NCBI GenBank assembly: GCA_012932865.1
Contig: SAXG01000004.1
Coordinates: 806,001-870,000, forward strand
Direction: 5' to 3'
Length of the DNA: 64,000 bases
Origin: Amylostereum areolatum
Taxonomy: Eukaryota > Basidiomycota > Agaricomycetes > Russulales > Stereaceae
Within the stretch, counting starts at the first letter, position 1; each line of letters starts with the position of its first letter. A program made the translations under genes and the position numbers. The notes below the pieces were generated by a model that saw only the letters and a program-made list of their open reading frames with translations, did not search any database and was not told the origin of the DNA. Positions 1-13,545 of this stretch are shown here, piece after piece.

Positions 1-244
1 GTCGGGGAGCGGTGGTGAGGGGGCGGGGCATCGTTGATGGCGGGAAGGAGGCGGGCGACTGGCGGAGCGTAGACGGAAGAAGATGGCGGGGAAGGAGGAG
101 GAAGGTGGGGACGGCGGAGGTGGGAAGGGCGGGGCTGGCCTGCCAGGTGAAGGCGGGGGATGTTTTGAGGGTGGAGGAGGTGTCGATGTACGGACGCCAA
201 GCGGGCTGAGCGTCGCGGGCGGCGGGCGGGCGGGGAGCGTACAT
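1..244 (-). CDS. Possible N-terminal exon of a gene running off the left edge
   Basis: Reading leftwards from an ATG at 244 the frame stays open to position 1, giving about 81 residues rich in Pro, Ala and Ser, with mostly C or G at third codon positions like its neighbours. A TATA-like stretch lies about 47 nt upstream. No domain is recognisable. The + strand is also partly open here, and the GC-rich sequence makes open frames cheap, so this is a tentative call based on frame, codon bias and the TATA element. Confidence 0.35.
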   Translation of the reverse strand, partial: MYAPRPPAARDAQPAWRPYIDTSSTLKTSPAFTWQASPALPTSAVPTFLLLPRHLLPSTLRQSPASFPPSTMPRPLTTAPR

Positions 245-289
245 GGCGTCGTGGACGGCGAGGAGCGGTAACGAATGTGAAGGGGGTGG

Positions 290-300
290 TTATATATAAA
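290..300. promoter_or_regulatory. TATA-like element between divergent genes
   Basis: The run TTATATATAAA is the only A/T-rich block in an otherwise very GC-rich 5' region. It lies 46-56 nt upstream of the leftward ATG at 244 and about 130 nt before the rightward ATG at 432. It is nearly palindromic, so it could serve either gene. Confidence 0.4.
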
Positions 301-431
301 CTGGAGCACGTCGTCGTCGCCGTCGTCGAGGAACAAAGAAGAAAAGAGACAGCCGGTTAGGCGCCCGCGTTCATTCACTTGTCTGTTGTCTCCGGTCGTC
401 TCCACCGGCGCCCACTTTCCACGCATCCATC

Positions 432-1989
432 ATGCTCTCTTTCCTCAAACGCCTCTATCTCGTCCGTCCTCCCTCCCTCTCCCCCTCTCCCCCTGCCACT
501 CACCCTTCTGGCAGGTATTCAATCCCGAAGAGCAACTCAACTCTCAATCCGCTCCCCTCAACTTCGCCATCTTGGGCGCCGCAAACATTGCCCCAATCGC
601 CCTCATTCTCCCCGTCAAGAACCACCCGGACGCTGTCGTTTATGCTGTCGCCGCACGCGATCACTCTCGCGCCGACGCCTTTGCCAAGAAATGGAACATC
701 GCAAAGGCCTACGGCGGTCCCGGCGCCTATCAAGGTCGACCTCGCTCTCCGTCCTTCTATCTCTGCTCACGTCCCAACTCTGTATATATAGCTCTCTTGG
801 ACGACCCCGAGGTCGACGTCGTCTACAATCCCGCACGCACAATTCCCCCAACTCTCTCCGCAATACACCCGTAACTGAGCGCATATATCCAGCTTCCCAA
901 CGGCCTCCACTACGAGTGGACCATGAAAGCCCTCGCCGCAGGTAAACACGTCCTCCTCGAAAAACCCAGCGCCGACTCCGCCGAGGAGTCGCGCAATATG
1001 TTCCTGCTCGCGGAGAAGAAGGGGCTCGTCCTCATGGAGGCTTTCCACTATCGGTCCGCCCTTTCGTCCCCCTCGGTCCCTGTGACCTGCCCCCGACCGC
1101 AAATGCGTTCGCAGATTCCACCCTGCGATGCGTCGCGCGAAAGAGATCGTCGACAGCGGCGAGCTCGGCACCCTCACCCAGATCGACACCAGCTTGGCCA
1201 TCCCGCAGGGGTTCATCAAGGACGACGACATCCGGCTCAGCTACGACCTCGGCGGCGGTTCCATGATGGACATGGGCTGTACGTCGCCCGTAGCCTTTCC
1301 CAAAGCGATCCCCTCGCACCCTGACTAGCCTCTCCCGGTCAGGTTACACCCTCTCTATCTCGCGCTATCTCGCAGGCGCCGACCCTGAACGCGTGCTCTC
1401 CGCCACCGCCGACACCTCCTCCGCCTTCCCCAAAATCGACCTCGGCGCCACCGCCGCCCTCGCCTTTCCCAACGACCTCACCGTCAACCTCAAGTCCCAC
1501 TTCCGTCTCCCGCCCCGCTTCGGCTTCATCCCCCAGTTCCCGCAGGTGTACGCCCACGTCGTCGGGACGAAGGGCGAGATGACGATGTTCAACCACGCCG
1601 GCGCGTGGGCGTACCACTATATCTCCGTTGACGCCAAAGACGAGAGTGGGAAGGTCAACAAGAGGACCGAGAAGAGGTACGGGAACGAAGGGTGGACGAC
1701 GTCAGGTGTTTTCCCTTTGCGTTCTGCTTCCCTCATCCGTGGCTCACCACGCGATGGGTGCCAGGTATCGGTACCAACTCGAGGCCTTCGTCGACAAACT
1801 GCGAGGGCGCACTCCGGAGCATTGGTTCGACGCCGAGGATTCCATCACGAACATGTACTGGCTCGAACGCATCTACGAGGCGGTACGAATCTACACCTTG
1901 CCCTCTTACAGGTGTAAAGCCTCATGCGCACACAGCTCGATCTTGGTGTTCGTCCAACGTCGACGGCCCAAATCCCTGAACTTCCGTGA
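432..1989 (+). CDS. Gfo/Idh/MocA-family dehydrogenase (dihydrodiol / D-xylose dehydrogenase-like)
   Basis: Exons 432-461, 515-734, 792-832, 893-1053, 1115-1278, 1343-1700, 1765-1882 and 1936-1989 encode 381 residues. The N-terminal Rossmann motif ILGAANIAP, the conserved block GKHVLLEKPSA (catalytic Lys in EKP) and the C-terminal LGGGSMMDMGCY segment mark the family. It resembles fungal trans-1,2-dihydrobenzene-1,2-diol dehydrogenase / NADP D-xylose 1-dehydrogenase proteins: cytosolic NAD(P)-dependent oxidoreductases acting on sugars or diols. Length is normal for the family. The start was chosen because splicing 462-514 joins a short hydrophobic leader to VFNP, as in relatives. Intron 833-892 begins with GC instead of GT; no GT donor restores the conserved YNP-LPNG junction. 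The substrate cannot be told from sequence. Confidence 0.85.
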
Positions 1990-2755
1990 AGAGACCCCGC
2001 ACCGCTTGTTCGTGTTGTATTGCTTTGATCGCTCTGCGTGTATGTATGTATTCTATACGGATCGGAGTGTCCATACTAAGGATCTCTTTTTGTTTGTGAA
2101 TTGACGTGCTTGCGATTCGAAGGACACCTTTCCATGTACCCGCACGGCCTTCTATCCCTCATGCATGACCTAGGCAAATTTTCTCTGCGTCCGTTCGCTC
2201 TCCACGTCTTCCTGTCCAATTTTTTTTTCAGGAATACCAACGGAATGCATGGTGTTTTCGATTCCCTCGTCCGTGACGGCGAGGAGATGTCTCGCGCGAG
2301 CTTGTCTGCCTACCAGGCGTGCCTAGTCCCGTTGAAACAGAGCGACTCCCTTGTGCTTGACATCGACTCCCTCGAATAATATTTGCAACCACGAAACCGT
2401 AGAATTACACCGCTGTCCATCCAAAACAAAAGAACGTCAAAACTCTTGGGACAAACATGGCAGGAGACGATTACTGTAATTCCGCGAGGGTATCACAGGG
2501 AGAGTCAGAATATCGAGAAGGGTCAAGCGTATGTGTACGCATACGATGATCAGGAGGGGACGACGTGCAGAAAACGAAGACGAGACGAAAAACAAAGGAG
2601 TGTGGTCCGTACGGAGAGAAAGCGTGTACAGTAAGTGCGAGAGACGAGTCGAGATACGCAATCAAGACGAAGAGATATAAACGAGCGACGAACGAGCAAC
2701 CACACCAACATAAATGCCACCCAAACGAAAAGTCACCAGTCAAAACACATCATAC
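1990..2755. other. Convergent intergenic region
   Basis: This holds the 3' regions of the dehydrogenase (left) and the AP180-like gene (right). One 92-codon frame at 2101-2379 shows no domain and no splice partner. No repeat or RNA gene was seen. Confidence 0.5.
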
Positions 2756-5700
2756 CTAGATCAACGACGCCGTCCCGTTCTGCTGCTGCTGCTGCTGCTG
2801 CTGTCCCTGCGTCCCATATGCCCCGCCGAACAAACTCGCACCGAACGAAGATGTGCCGTTCGGTCCGGGCATCCCCGTACTCTGAGCAAACAATGACTGG
2901 GCACCCTGCCCTGCGCCACCGAACGCGGGGGTCGAGCTGGAGCTCGAGAACGCGCCGGGCCCAACGCCGAACGCGGAGGGGTTGCCACCACCTGTCGCAG
3001 GGAACATCGACGCGCGGAAGGGGTTCGCGGCTCCTGCTCCCGCCCCGGTTGCTTGTGGACGCAGCCCCACGCCGAGGGACGACCCAAACGGCGTGAGTCC
3101 TCCCGCCGCGCCTGTCGGTTGCGATCCAAGGCTGGATGCAAACGAGCTCCCAAATGGGCTACCCGACGTCGAAGACGCATTCGCTGGAGGAGACGATGGA
3201 TCAGGCGATTGAGGTATCGGCGGTAGGGACTCCAGCAAGGACGCGCCGAACGAGGAGGTTGGCTTAAAGGCCTTGATACCCCCAAAGCCTGTGGTCTGTG
3301 GCTGTAATGGGGAACTCGTCGAGCCATTGGATGTTGCCCCCGTCGGCTGGCTCGATAGCGAGCTGAACACAGAATCTGAGAATCCAGAACCCGAGGTTGC
3401 AGTCTGGGCCGTCGAGCCTGTGTTGAAGGTCTGGAAGCCTGTAAACGCCGGCTTGACTTCCTCTTGTTTGTTGCCGCTTAAAAACGAGGATGCGATGTTC
3501 GAGATTCCATTCGATTGTGCAGGCGCAAAGCCGTTGAAACCGGTCTGTTGCGGCCTGATCTCCTGTTGTGATTGCTGTTGCTGCTGGGGTTGGGAGGTCT
3601 GGCCGAAACTGGAGCCACGCGTCGCTAGATCGAACAATGTAGGCGCTTTGGGCACTGGAGGTGGGGCTGCCGGGGTCGGCACACCAAAGGGGTTCCGCGA
3701 TCCTGTTTGGTGTGACTTCACGGGTTGAAGAGGAGGAGATCCTGGCTTGTTGGATAAACCGAATGATGTAATTGGAGTAGAAGCAGGGCGAGCCGGCATA
3801 GAGCTAGCACCGTTGATGTGAGGGTGCTGTGAGAAGGAAGATGTAGGGTTGGGTTGGAAGGGTCCGTTGGATGAAGGGAACGGGTTGTTGTTGAACGTGG
3901 GCTGGGGGGCAGGAGTGTTCTGGAACGGCTGTGACTGAGCAGGAGTGTTCTGGAACGGCTGTGACTGAGCAGGAAAAGGGTTATTGCTCCCCGTTGGGGC
4001 GGGATGGAAGGCATTGTTAGTACCAAATGGAAGACCTGTGGACTGGGGGAAGAGTTGTGTTTGACGGAAGGGATTCGCTCCTGTGGTCTGTGGTTGCAAG
4101 AATCCCGTCGGTTGCGACTGCAAGGCAGCGAATGGTTGCAATTGTTGTTGCTGCTGGAACGGGGGTATAGCCGTAAATTGCGGCTGGATAAATCCGGTCT
4201 GCTGAGGCTGGAAAGGAGATTGACCAAATGGTCCAGTCTGAGGCTGGAACCCGTTGGCCTGGGCATGGGCAAAGGGGTTGTGTGCAGCCTGCTGAGTGAA
4301 GTAGTTCGACGTAGGGCTAAAGGTCGCGTTTTAGTCGGAGGAGCAGGGCAAGTAAAAGAAAAGCCTTACCTTCCGGTCTGTGGATTGAACATGGTGGGTT
4401 GCTCTTCTTCAATTGCCGAGAAGAAATCTGCGAAGGCGTTTCCGCCGTCAGGTTTTGAAGCTGGCGTTGCTGATGAAGAGGCCGCCGTAGAGGACGTTGT
4501 GGAAGCGGGAGGTGTTGCCGCTAAAGCATTACTGTCAGCCAGTGGATAAAGTCACAGCTCAGGTTGTGCGCGCCTTTCTCCGTCTTCTTGGGCGCAGATC
4601 CCCCGTTCCTCAGATTCCTGTCGGCGGAGTCTTTGTTGGCTTTATACTCGATGCGGTTCTGCTCGAAATTAGGGTCGTTGAGATATTCCTCAAGGGAGCC
4701 GACAAGGGAAACAGGAGCCTGGTTGATGATTGATCAGAAGAGGGTAGCGAGTAGAGAACGATGCGAAAATGATCACATGTTTGAGATTGGGGATGGACAC
4801 GTTGAGCAAGTTCTGCAACTTTTTTGCCACACCGAGATATTCGACGACAGACTCCGTTTGTTTGCAGAAATGACGATATATGGTAAGTGCACTGGTCGCG
4901 TCAACGTGTGACATTTCGAAATAGTGTTCTAAGAAAATACAGTACACCGTGAGCCACAGCCGTTGATACCACTAAATTGGTGATATGTACTCACCGAGAA
5001 CGTTAATGACACCTTCGTTGCCTGCCTGAAATAATACGAGAAGATCTTTCACCAGCATTCGCAACGCCGTGATCGTAAGTTCATCCTCCAAATCGTCCAG
5101 GTAGAACTGTGTTTGATTGTAAGGGGGAGGTAGAGGTGAAGACTGGGTCACGAACCCGACATTCAACCAACGCGTCGATCATCTTCTGCACCACCTTAGT
5201 TTCCCTCAGCAGACCCTTCTCGACTGTCATAACGCGCAACTTGCGGCCGGACATCGTCTTGCTACGCGAAGGGGTGCTTCCTGGACCGTGCGAGCGATTG
5301 CGACGAGCCTCTTCTTCTAGCGACATGGACAAACGTGCATCACGGTTTGATTCTGATTGAACGCGGACGGCGTCGTGCTTCAGTTCACGGTAGCCTCGTA
5401 TCCTAGCATCGAGATAGATGGCATAGCTTTGCAGGTTGGCGGGAGGATGGTAACCTGAGCGCACAGGCCGAGGGTATTAGCATGAGATCTACGAACAGAA
5501 AGTGAAACCCCACCTTCCCACTGGCCGGTGGACACATTCTTGAGACGAAGAACGTCGGAGGAGGACAGATATTGAAGAATGTTGTCAGTGGAACCGTTTC
5601 GAATCATGGTATGTAATACGATCAAGGCTTTGAAGACAACCTTTACGGAAAGTCAACGGACAGGACCGCGATCGAAAATTGCAGACGCACAATGACATTA

Positions 5701-5915
5701 GGCTCGCGAAAGCGAGGGGCTAGCGCTCTGCATACATCATGTACGGCGCCGTCCTCGGACCAAGTTGCAGCGATGATAGGGTCTAGGTACTGGGAAGAGA
5801 TGGCGGTTGGGGTAAGAAATGAGATGGATGCGGTTGGGAAGTTTCGCACCTTGGATTTTGGAGCGGCCGCCTTTGGTTTACATGCATTCTTGACGACCTT
5901 GTCAAAGCTGGACAT
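2756..5915 (-). CDS. AP180/CALM-type clathrin assembly protein (ANTH domain)
   Basis: Exons 5915-5691, 5640-5514, 5454-5156, 5106-4995, 4928-4777, 4718-4556, 4520-4370 and 4316-2756 give about 929 residues. Residues 1 to about 290 form an ANTH domain (start MSSFDKVVKNACKPK, then VVFKALIVLHTMIRNG and VLEHYFEMSH), the PtdIns(4,5)P2-binding fold of yeast Yap1801/1802. The long tail is Gln/Pro/Ser-rich with six NPF motifs, which bind EH domains (Pan1, Ede1), and about ten LxxQxTG-like motifs resembling Prk1/Ark1 kinase sites. It probably works in clathrin endocytosis at actin patches. The intron after 4556 is uncertain: acceptors ending at 4521 (35-nt intron) or 4470 (86 nt) both keep frame. A CTG repeat codes for a polyglutamine tract near the C-terminus. 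Confidence 0.9.
2780..2803. repeat. (CTG)8 trinucleotide repeat, polyGln coding
   Basis: Eight perfect CTG units on the + strand read as eight consecutive Gln codons just before the C-terminus of the AP180-like protein. Such tracts are prone to length polymorphism. Confidence 0.9.
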
Positions 5916-6547
5916 AGCGGTCAGAGGAGGAGAAGAGAGCTGTGGGTAGCTGTCAGCAGCTTGGAGCAGCCGCTGGCTGGCGGACGACGGGAACGGAGTT
6001 GTCGGCTACGAGAACAGGCTCGGTCACGTAAGTCCTTCCTATTCGGGCGAAGTCTCATCACAGTCGTCACGTCACCCTAGTTCACGGTCACGCGTTCGAG
6101 CGTAGGCGCTGGGATTTGAATCGCTTTTCTGCTCGTCCTCCTCCTTGCCCTGTCCTGTGGTCCCACAAACCCGCGCTCTCCTCGCAATTTCGCCGGTGCA
6201 ATACATGCGCGTACTCACGAGTACCTCTTCCCGTTGAACGACCATCACGTGGGCGGCTCATTTCGCCGTGGGACAAGGTCTTGGCACCTCAGGGCGCCCG
6301 AGAGCGGCGTGAGTTATATTCTTTAGAACCTACACATTCATTTCGCTGGCCCACCGTCTTTCTTTCCGCCTACCCTGACCCTCTCTTTCGCCCCCGCAAT
6401 CGTTCGACGTATTCTGCTTTCGTTGCCCTCTTACGGTCCCATTCGTTCCACCGCTGAGCCACGCATAGATTGCATGTACCCGTTGTCTCGACCTTCGCCA
6501 TCCAAATAACCGTCTCTCTTCCACTGGATCGCACCTAGGGCGTAGCG
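5916..6547. promoter_or_regulatory. Divergent promoter region, AP180-like / GH47
   Basis: The 632 bp between the two start codons contain pyrimidine-rich stretches toward the GH47 start, usual for fungal promoters. No gene was identified; small open frames at 6116-6457 (+) and 6330-6524 (-) lack recognisable domains. A CACGTG lies at about 6246-6251. Confidence 0.5.
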
Positions 6548-8981
<2,434 letters not shown>

Positions 8982-9493
8982 GCAAATATCGGGAAGGTGA
9001 CACTACTAGATCTGCGCATAATACCATTGATCACGGAGAGCCGAGAGACCGAGCTAAAGAGAGGGATATCGATGTATCGATCAGCGTTCGGGGGCGACGA
9101 CGACAGGGAACAGGTGCCAGTGGAGTGTAAGTACCTTAAGCCGCAGTTATCCATCGGGTGCTCAGGCAGAATTGGACCCCATTGTTCCGCACGAGCGAGC
9201 CTTGTGCTGGGTTTCAGAGTCGCTGCGAAGGTAGGGTAGGGGGTGAAGCTCGAAGCTTGCGGCTCGAAGCTCCGCATACAGAGCGCTGGGTCCGTAAGTC
9301 ACGGGAGCGGAGGAGGAAACGTCGCGTGTTTTGGAGAGCGGACCCGCCGCGCTCGGCGCTCGAGAGAGAAAGGTCAGCCGGGATCTCATCGGTCCGGCTT
9401 TCACATTTCTCCTCATTTCTCAGATCAATAAATACCCCGCCTTTGCGCTCTAACCCCGCATTTCCCCCTCTCATTTTCTCCATCGCTGCCGTA
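8982..9493. other. Intergenic region between GH47 and glycerol kinase
   Basis: A 512-bp spacer between genes on the same strand, containing the GH47 3' region and the glycerol kinase promoter. The last 60 bp before the start codon are pyrimidine-rich. No gene or repeat was recognised. Confidence 0.5.
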
Positions 9494-11591
9494 ATGTCTC
9501 TCAAGCAAGGCGAGTTTGTCGGTAGCCTCGATTGCGGTACTACGTTCGTTTCCGTTCTACGCTGTATCTCCCGACCAGTCCTTCCTGACTTGAACTTCTC
9601 AGGTCAACCCGGTTTATCATCTTCGACAAGTATGCCAACATCGTCGCCCAACATCAGCAGGAGTTCCCTCAGTATTATCCTCATCCGGGGTACGTCCCTC
9701 TTTCTCCCTTAACAGTATCGACTTGATATATTCTCACCGCAATTTCTGTCGATAGATGGCACGAGCACGATGCAGCAGAAATGATGGAGGTCTGCAACAC
9801 TTGTATTGACGAAGCGGTCAAGAACTTGGAGAAGGCGGGTTGGTCGCGCGATAGTGTGAAAGTCATTGGTACGTCATTCCGGTCCCCTATCTATATCACG
9901 TGAGAAATCCTAATTGACGCGTCCGTTCTCTTCAACCAGGCGTCACCAACCAACGCGAGACCGCGGTGGCTTGGAGCAAGAAAACAGGAAAACCTCTCTG
10001 CCGCGCGATCGTCTGGGACGATGCCCGCACCAAAAACCTCGTCGCGTTTTTCGAGCAAAAACTCAAGAACTTTGGTATCGAGGTTTCTCCTGGGCATTTC
10101 AAGAGCGGAGCAGCGGGTATCAAGACCCTCAAAGACCTGTATGATTTCCATCTGAAGTTCTTCTATCGCCCCCCCCTGACCTTTGGGCTGTTAGCACGGG
10201 TCTCCCTCTCTCGACTTACTTCTCCTCGATCAAGTTACACTGGATGATCGAGCATCACGAGAACGTGCGCCTTGCCCATGATCAAGATGACCTCGCATTT
10301 GGTACTGTCGAGTCCTGGATCGCATACGTAAGGACCTCCTTTCTACTCAACCATTGTGAGCTGAACGTCGCCTATGTTAGAACCTCACTGGTGGCGCCAA
10401 CGGCGGTCTGCACATCACTGAAGTCTCTAACGCGTCTCGTACTCTCTTGCTCAACATCAAGACCCTCCAGTGGGAGCCTGCTCTTCTCCGCTTCTTCGGT
10501 CTTAAAGAATCTATACTTCCCCGCATTGTCTCTACCTCTGAAGTGTACGGCACCATAGCTCAAGGTCCTCTCAAGGACGTCAAGATTGGTGGTCTCGTAG
10601 GCGATCAACAGGGTGCACTCATCGGCAACAAGTGTCTCAAGCAAGGCGAGGCTAAGTGCACGTACGGAACCGGCGCATTCTTACTCTTCTGCACCGGCGA
10701 CGACATTGTGTACAGCCACCATGGTCTCCTGAGCACGGTGCGTCATAATTCCTAACAGGTCGTGCTTCTTGTTCCTCATCCATGGTTAGGTTGCTTATCA
10801 ACCTGGCCCCGGCGCGAAGCCGGTCTACGCCCTCGAAGGAGCCAGTGAGTTACTATCCCACCTGCGAAAAGCTCTGTCTAACGTACTTTTTAGTCGCTGT
10901 GGCGGGAAGCGCGATCAAGTGGTTGCGCGACTCCATGGGCATGATTAAGTCGGCGGAAGAGATCAACACCTTGTCCGATTCCGTTTCTTCTACGTCCGGT
11001 GTCTACTTCGTGACCGCATTTTCAGGCCTCCTCGCACCCTACTGGGACCCTGGGGCGACTGGCCTCATCATCGGTCTGAGCTCATACACCACTCCCGCGC
11101 ACATCGCCCGGGCCGTGCTCGAGGCGAATGCCTTCCAAACACGTGCCGTCATCGACAGCATGCAACTCGACTCCAAGGCGGACCTTAAGCATCTCATGGT
11201 GGATGGAGGGATGACCAACGGCGACAAGTGCATGGATATCCTCGCCGATATCGGCGGTTTCGATGTCATCCGCCCCGAGATGAGGGAGTTCGTATCTCTT
11301 CCTCTCCTTCCCCTTGAACGCTGGTTGACCATGTAATCCAGATCAACGGCACTTGGCTCAGCCCTGTTGGCGGGTTCCGCCATTAACCTATACGGTTGGG
11401 ACATTACCAAGCCTGAGACGCTCTCAGAGGTCAACACCGCGGGCAGCAACACCTTCAAGCCTCGTACCACGGAGAAAGAACGCAGCACCCGTTGGCGCGG
11501 CTGGCAGCGCGCCGTGGAACGATCGCGTGGCTGGGAGGAGGGCGTCGCTGACCGCGACGACAACGAGTCTGACCAGTCGGGCTCCGATTAG
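9494..11591 (+). CDS. GUT1: Glycerol kinase (FGGY family)
   Basis: Exons 9494-9543, 9603-9689, 9756-9868, 9940-10138, 10195-10327, 10381-10737, 10790-10844, 10894-11287 and 11342-11591 give 545 residues, a normal length. It phosphorylates glycerol with ATP to sn-glycerol 3-phosphate, the first step of cytosolic glycerol use. Recognisable blocks are the N-terminal SLDCGTT phosphate-binding loop, [40 protein letters not shown] (FGGY signature region) and the C-terminal [10 protein letters not shown] and [12 protein letters not shown]. The C-terminus is a basic then acidic low-complexity tail of about 40 residues. Confidence 0.93.
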
Positions 11592-11847
11592 TGGACGGCG
11601 GTCTGTGGATCTCACAAATTTAAGCGAGGCAAGATCAAGAATTTCTCCTAACTTAACCTGTAATTGCTGTAACCAGTACCATCCCACGGCTGCTTCGTTA
11701 TATCACCCTGTATTTGTATCAAGTTCGTGTAATTTGTATGTTGACGAAGACTTCGGTGTATGTTTTCGTGCGGTGGGTTCAGTGTCAAACAACAGATATA
11801 TCATAATATTACATCTCTCAAGGCAGTGGCGCTTCCCAGCTACGGAT

Positions 11848-12813
11848 TTACCAGACTATGAATTCCCCATTGTATCGGAGAAATTTGCCAGAGTGTTCCG
11901 GGGGCGCATTCGAGATAACATTGATTAGGCCTGTCACACTGACCTCCACTTCCAACTGCGCCTCCTCCCCTCCCATATCTATGGAGAGATACGCATGAGC
12001 GAGACATAAAACGGAAGGAGAACAAGTGAGAAACCCACCGGTCTTGACCCAGCCAGGACAGATAGAAAAAATTGTCAAGTTCGGCTTAGCCGCTGACTGT
12101 ACTGCCGCCTACCCAACGACGCGCAAACAAGGTTGAGAATTGGTCCCATTCGCAATGGGCATGCAAGGTTGAGCCTTACCAGCTTATTCAGCGCCGTCTT
12201 GCTGATACTGTATGATGGATTCTTGGGTCCGAATGCCGTCCCCACCTCGATGCTTCCGAGTGTGCTGCTGATGTGTACGATCACGCCACGTTTGACCTTT
12301 TCGAGGTAGGGCAGGAACGCCTGAGAAATAAGTGCGGGCCCGACGACGTTGGCGCGATACGTCTCTATCAAAGCCTCCGAGCTCAATGTGAAGACTTCGT
12401 CGTTCTGACCCTATAGGAGAAAACCAAACGTGTGATGGGCAATCATAAACGATACGGAAGGAGGGAACGTACCACGCCAGCATTGTTGACGAGGAAGTCG
12501 AGCCCGTTGGCTAGAGTCTTCTTTACTATGGGTAGCTCTGCAGAGGCGGCGATGGACGCATCATCGGAGACATCGAGAGTAATGACATGGAGTCTGCCGG
12601 AAGAGGACGCGGCGAGAGCATTGAGATGGGTGGCGGAGGCGGGATTACGACAGCTACCGATCACAACATTGGCGGGATTAGTGAGCAGATGCTTTACGAG
12701 ACCCAAGCCGATGCCACGACTTGTTCTGTAAACGCGATTGTTAGCATATCTAAAACAATCCAGAGGACAGTGCGATCTTACCCTGTGATGAACCAAGTGC
12801 GAGTAGAGGACAT
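11848..12813 (-). CDS. Short-chain dehydrogenase/reductase (classical SDR)
   Basis: Exons 12813-12782, 12725-12473, 12410-12180, 12096-12039 and 11978-11848 encode 234 residues. The cofactor motif TGTSRGIG, the NNAG motif, the catalytic Ser in ISST and the YSISK catalytic pair are all present, followed by CPGWVKTDMGG. This is the pattern of small cytosolic NAD(P)H-dependent reductases close to the sniffer/CsgA-like group. The substrate is unknown. It converges on glycerol kinase with only 256 bp between stop codons. Confidence 0.88.
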
Positions 12814-13545
12814 TGAATGTTGAGTGGGGGATGGGATGGGTCAACAGGTGGTTGCTGAGAGTGGGCAATTGAACTTTTCCTATTTAAAGTAGAGGTCCAG
12901 ACGTTGATTGCTTCGGTTCCGTCAACACCTGAGAAAATTAGTAGATAATCAGGGCGGCGGGGCCCCGCGGAATTAGATCCACCTTCGAGGCTGAGTCAAA
13001 GCAAAGAGCTTAGTTAAACTTCGATGTTGCTGACTGGCAGTTTTATAAGTCGCATAGACATCCAGAGTGTTGGGGGTCATGAGCAACTTGAAACGTCGAA
13101 CTTGAAGGAAGTCCTCTGGGGGAGGCAGAGATATCGATAGCAGACTTGGATCTGACCACCAGCCTTGCAGGCGCGTGAGCGGAGCGGCTCGGGTTATTGG
13201 AAGAAGACTGACTAACAGGTAAGCGCATATTATGATCATATGAGCTTTTAGTCTTCCGAGACATGCACCGGACCCACTCCTCACATCGTCTGTCCATGAG
13301 TAAGACGAGGGGGATTGAGTTCTATAAATACCGTGCCCAAGGTGGCAGGCAACCAACGTACTGCCGCGTTCTTTGCGGCTAACTTCAGCTTGCCCTTCTT
13401 TCCTACCTTCTTCATGGCAGGGTTTCCAGTCATCAGCCTAGTCAACCAGAATATTTTTTGCAGAGATCTTCGCACATGTTATCATCATCCGCTAAGGAAT
13501 GAGCCCGCTTCGCATTGTCAGAATATCTGTCAGGGATTCTAGCCA
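12814..13545. other. Intergenic region between SDR start and DBP9 stop
   Basis: 732 bp with a few short open frames on both strands but no recognisable domain or splice pattern. A GC-rich palindromic run GGGGCCCC lies near 12959. Part of it is the SDR promoter and part the DBP9 3' region. Confidence 0.45.

Noticed and set aside
2101..2379. A 92-codon + frame after the dehydrogenase
   Set aside because: It follows the gene's stop, begins at a non-ATG codon and has no recognisable domain; probably 3' untranslated sequence.
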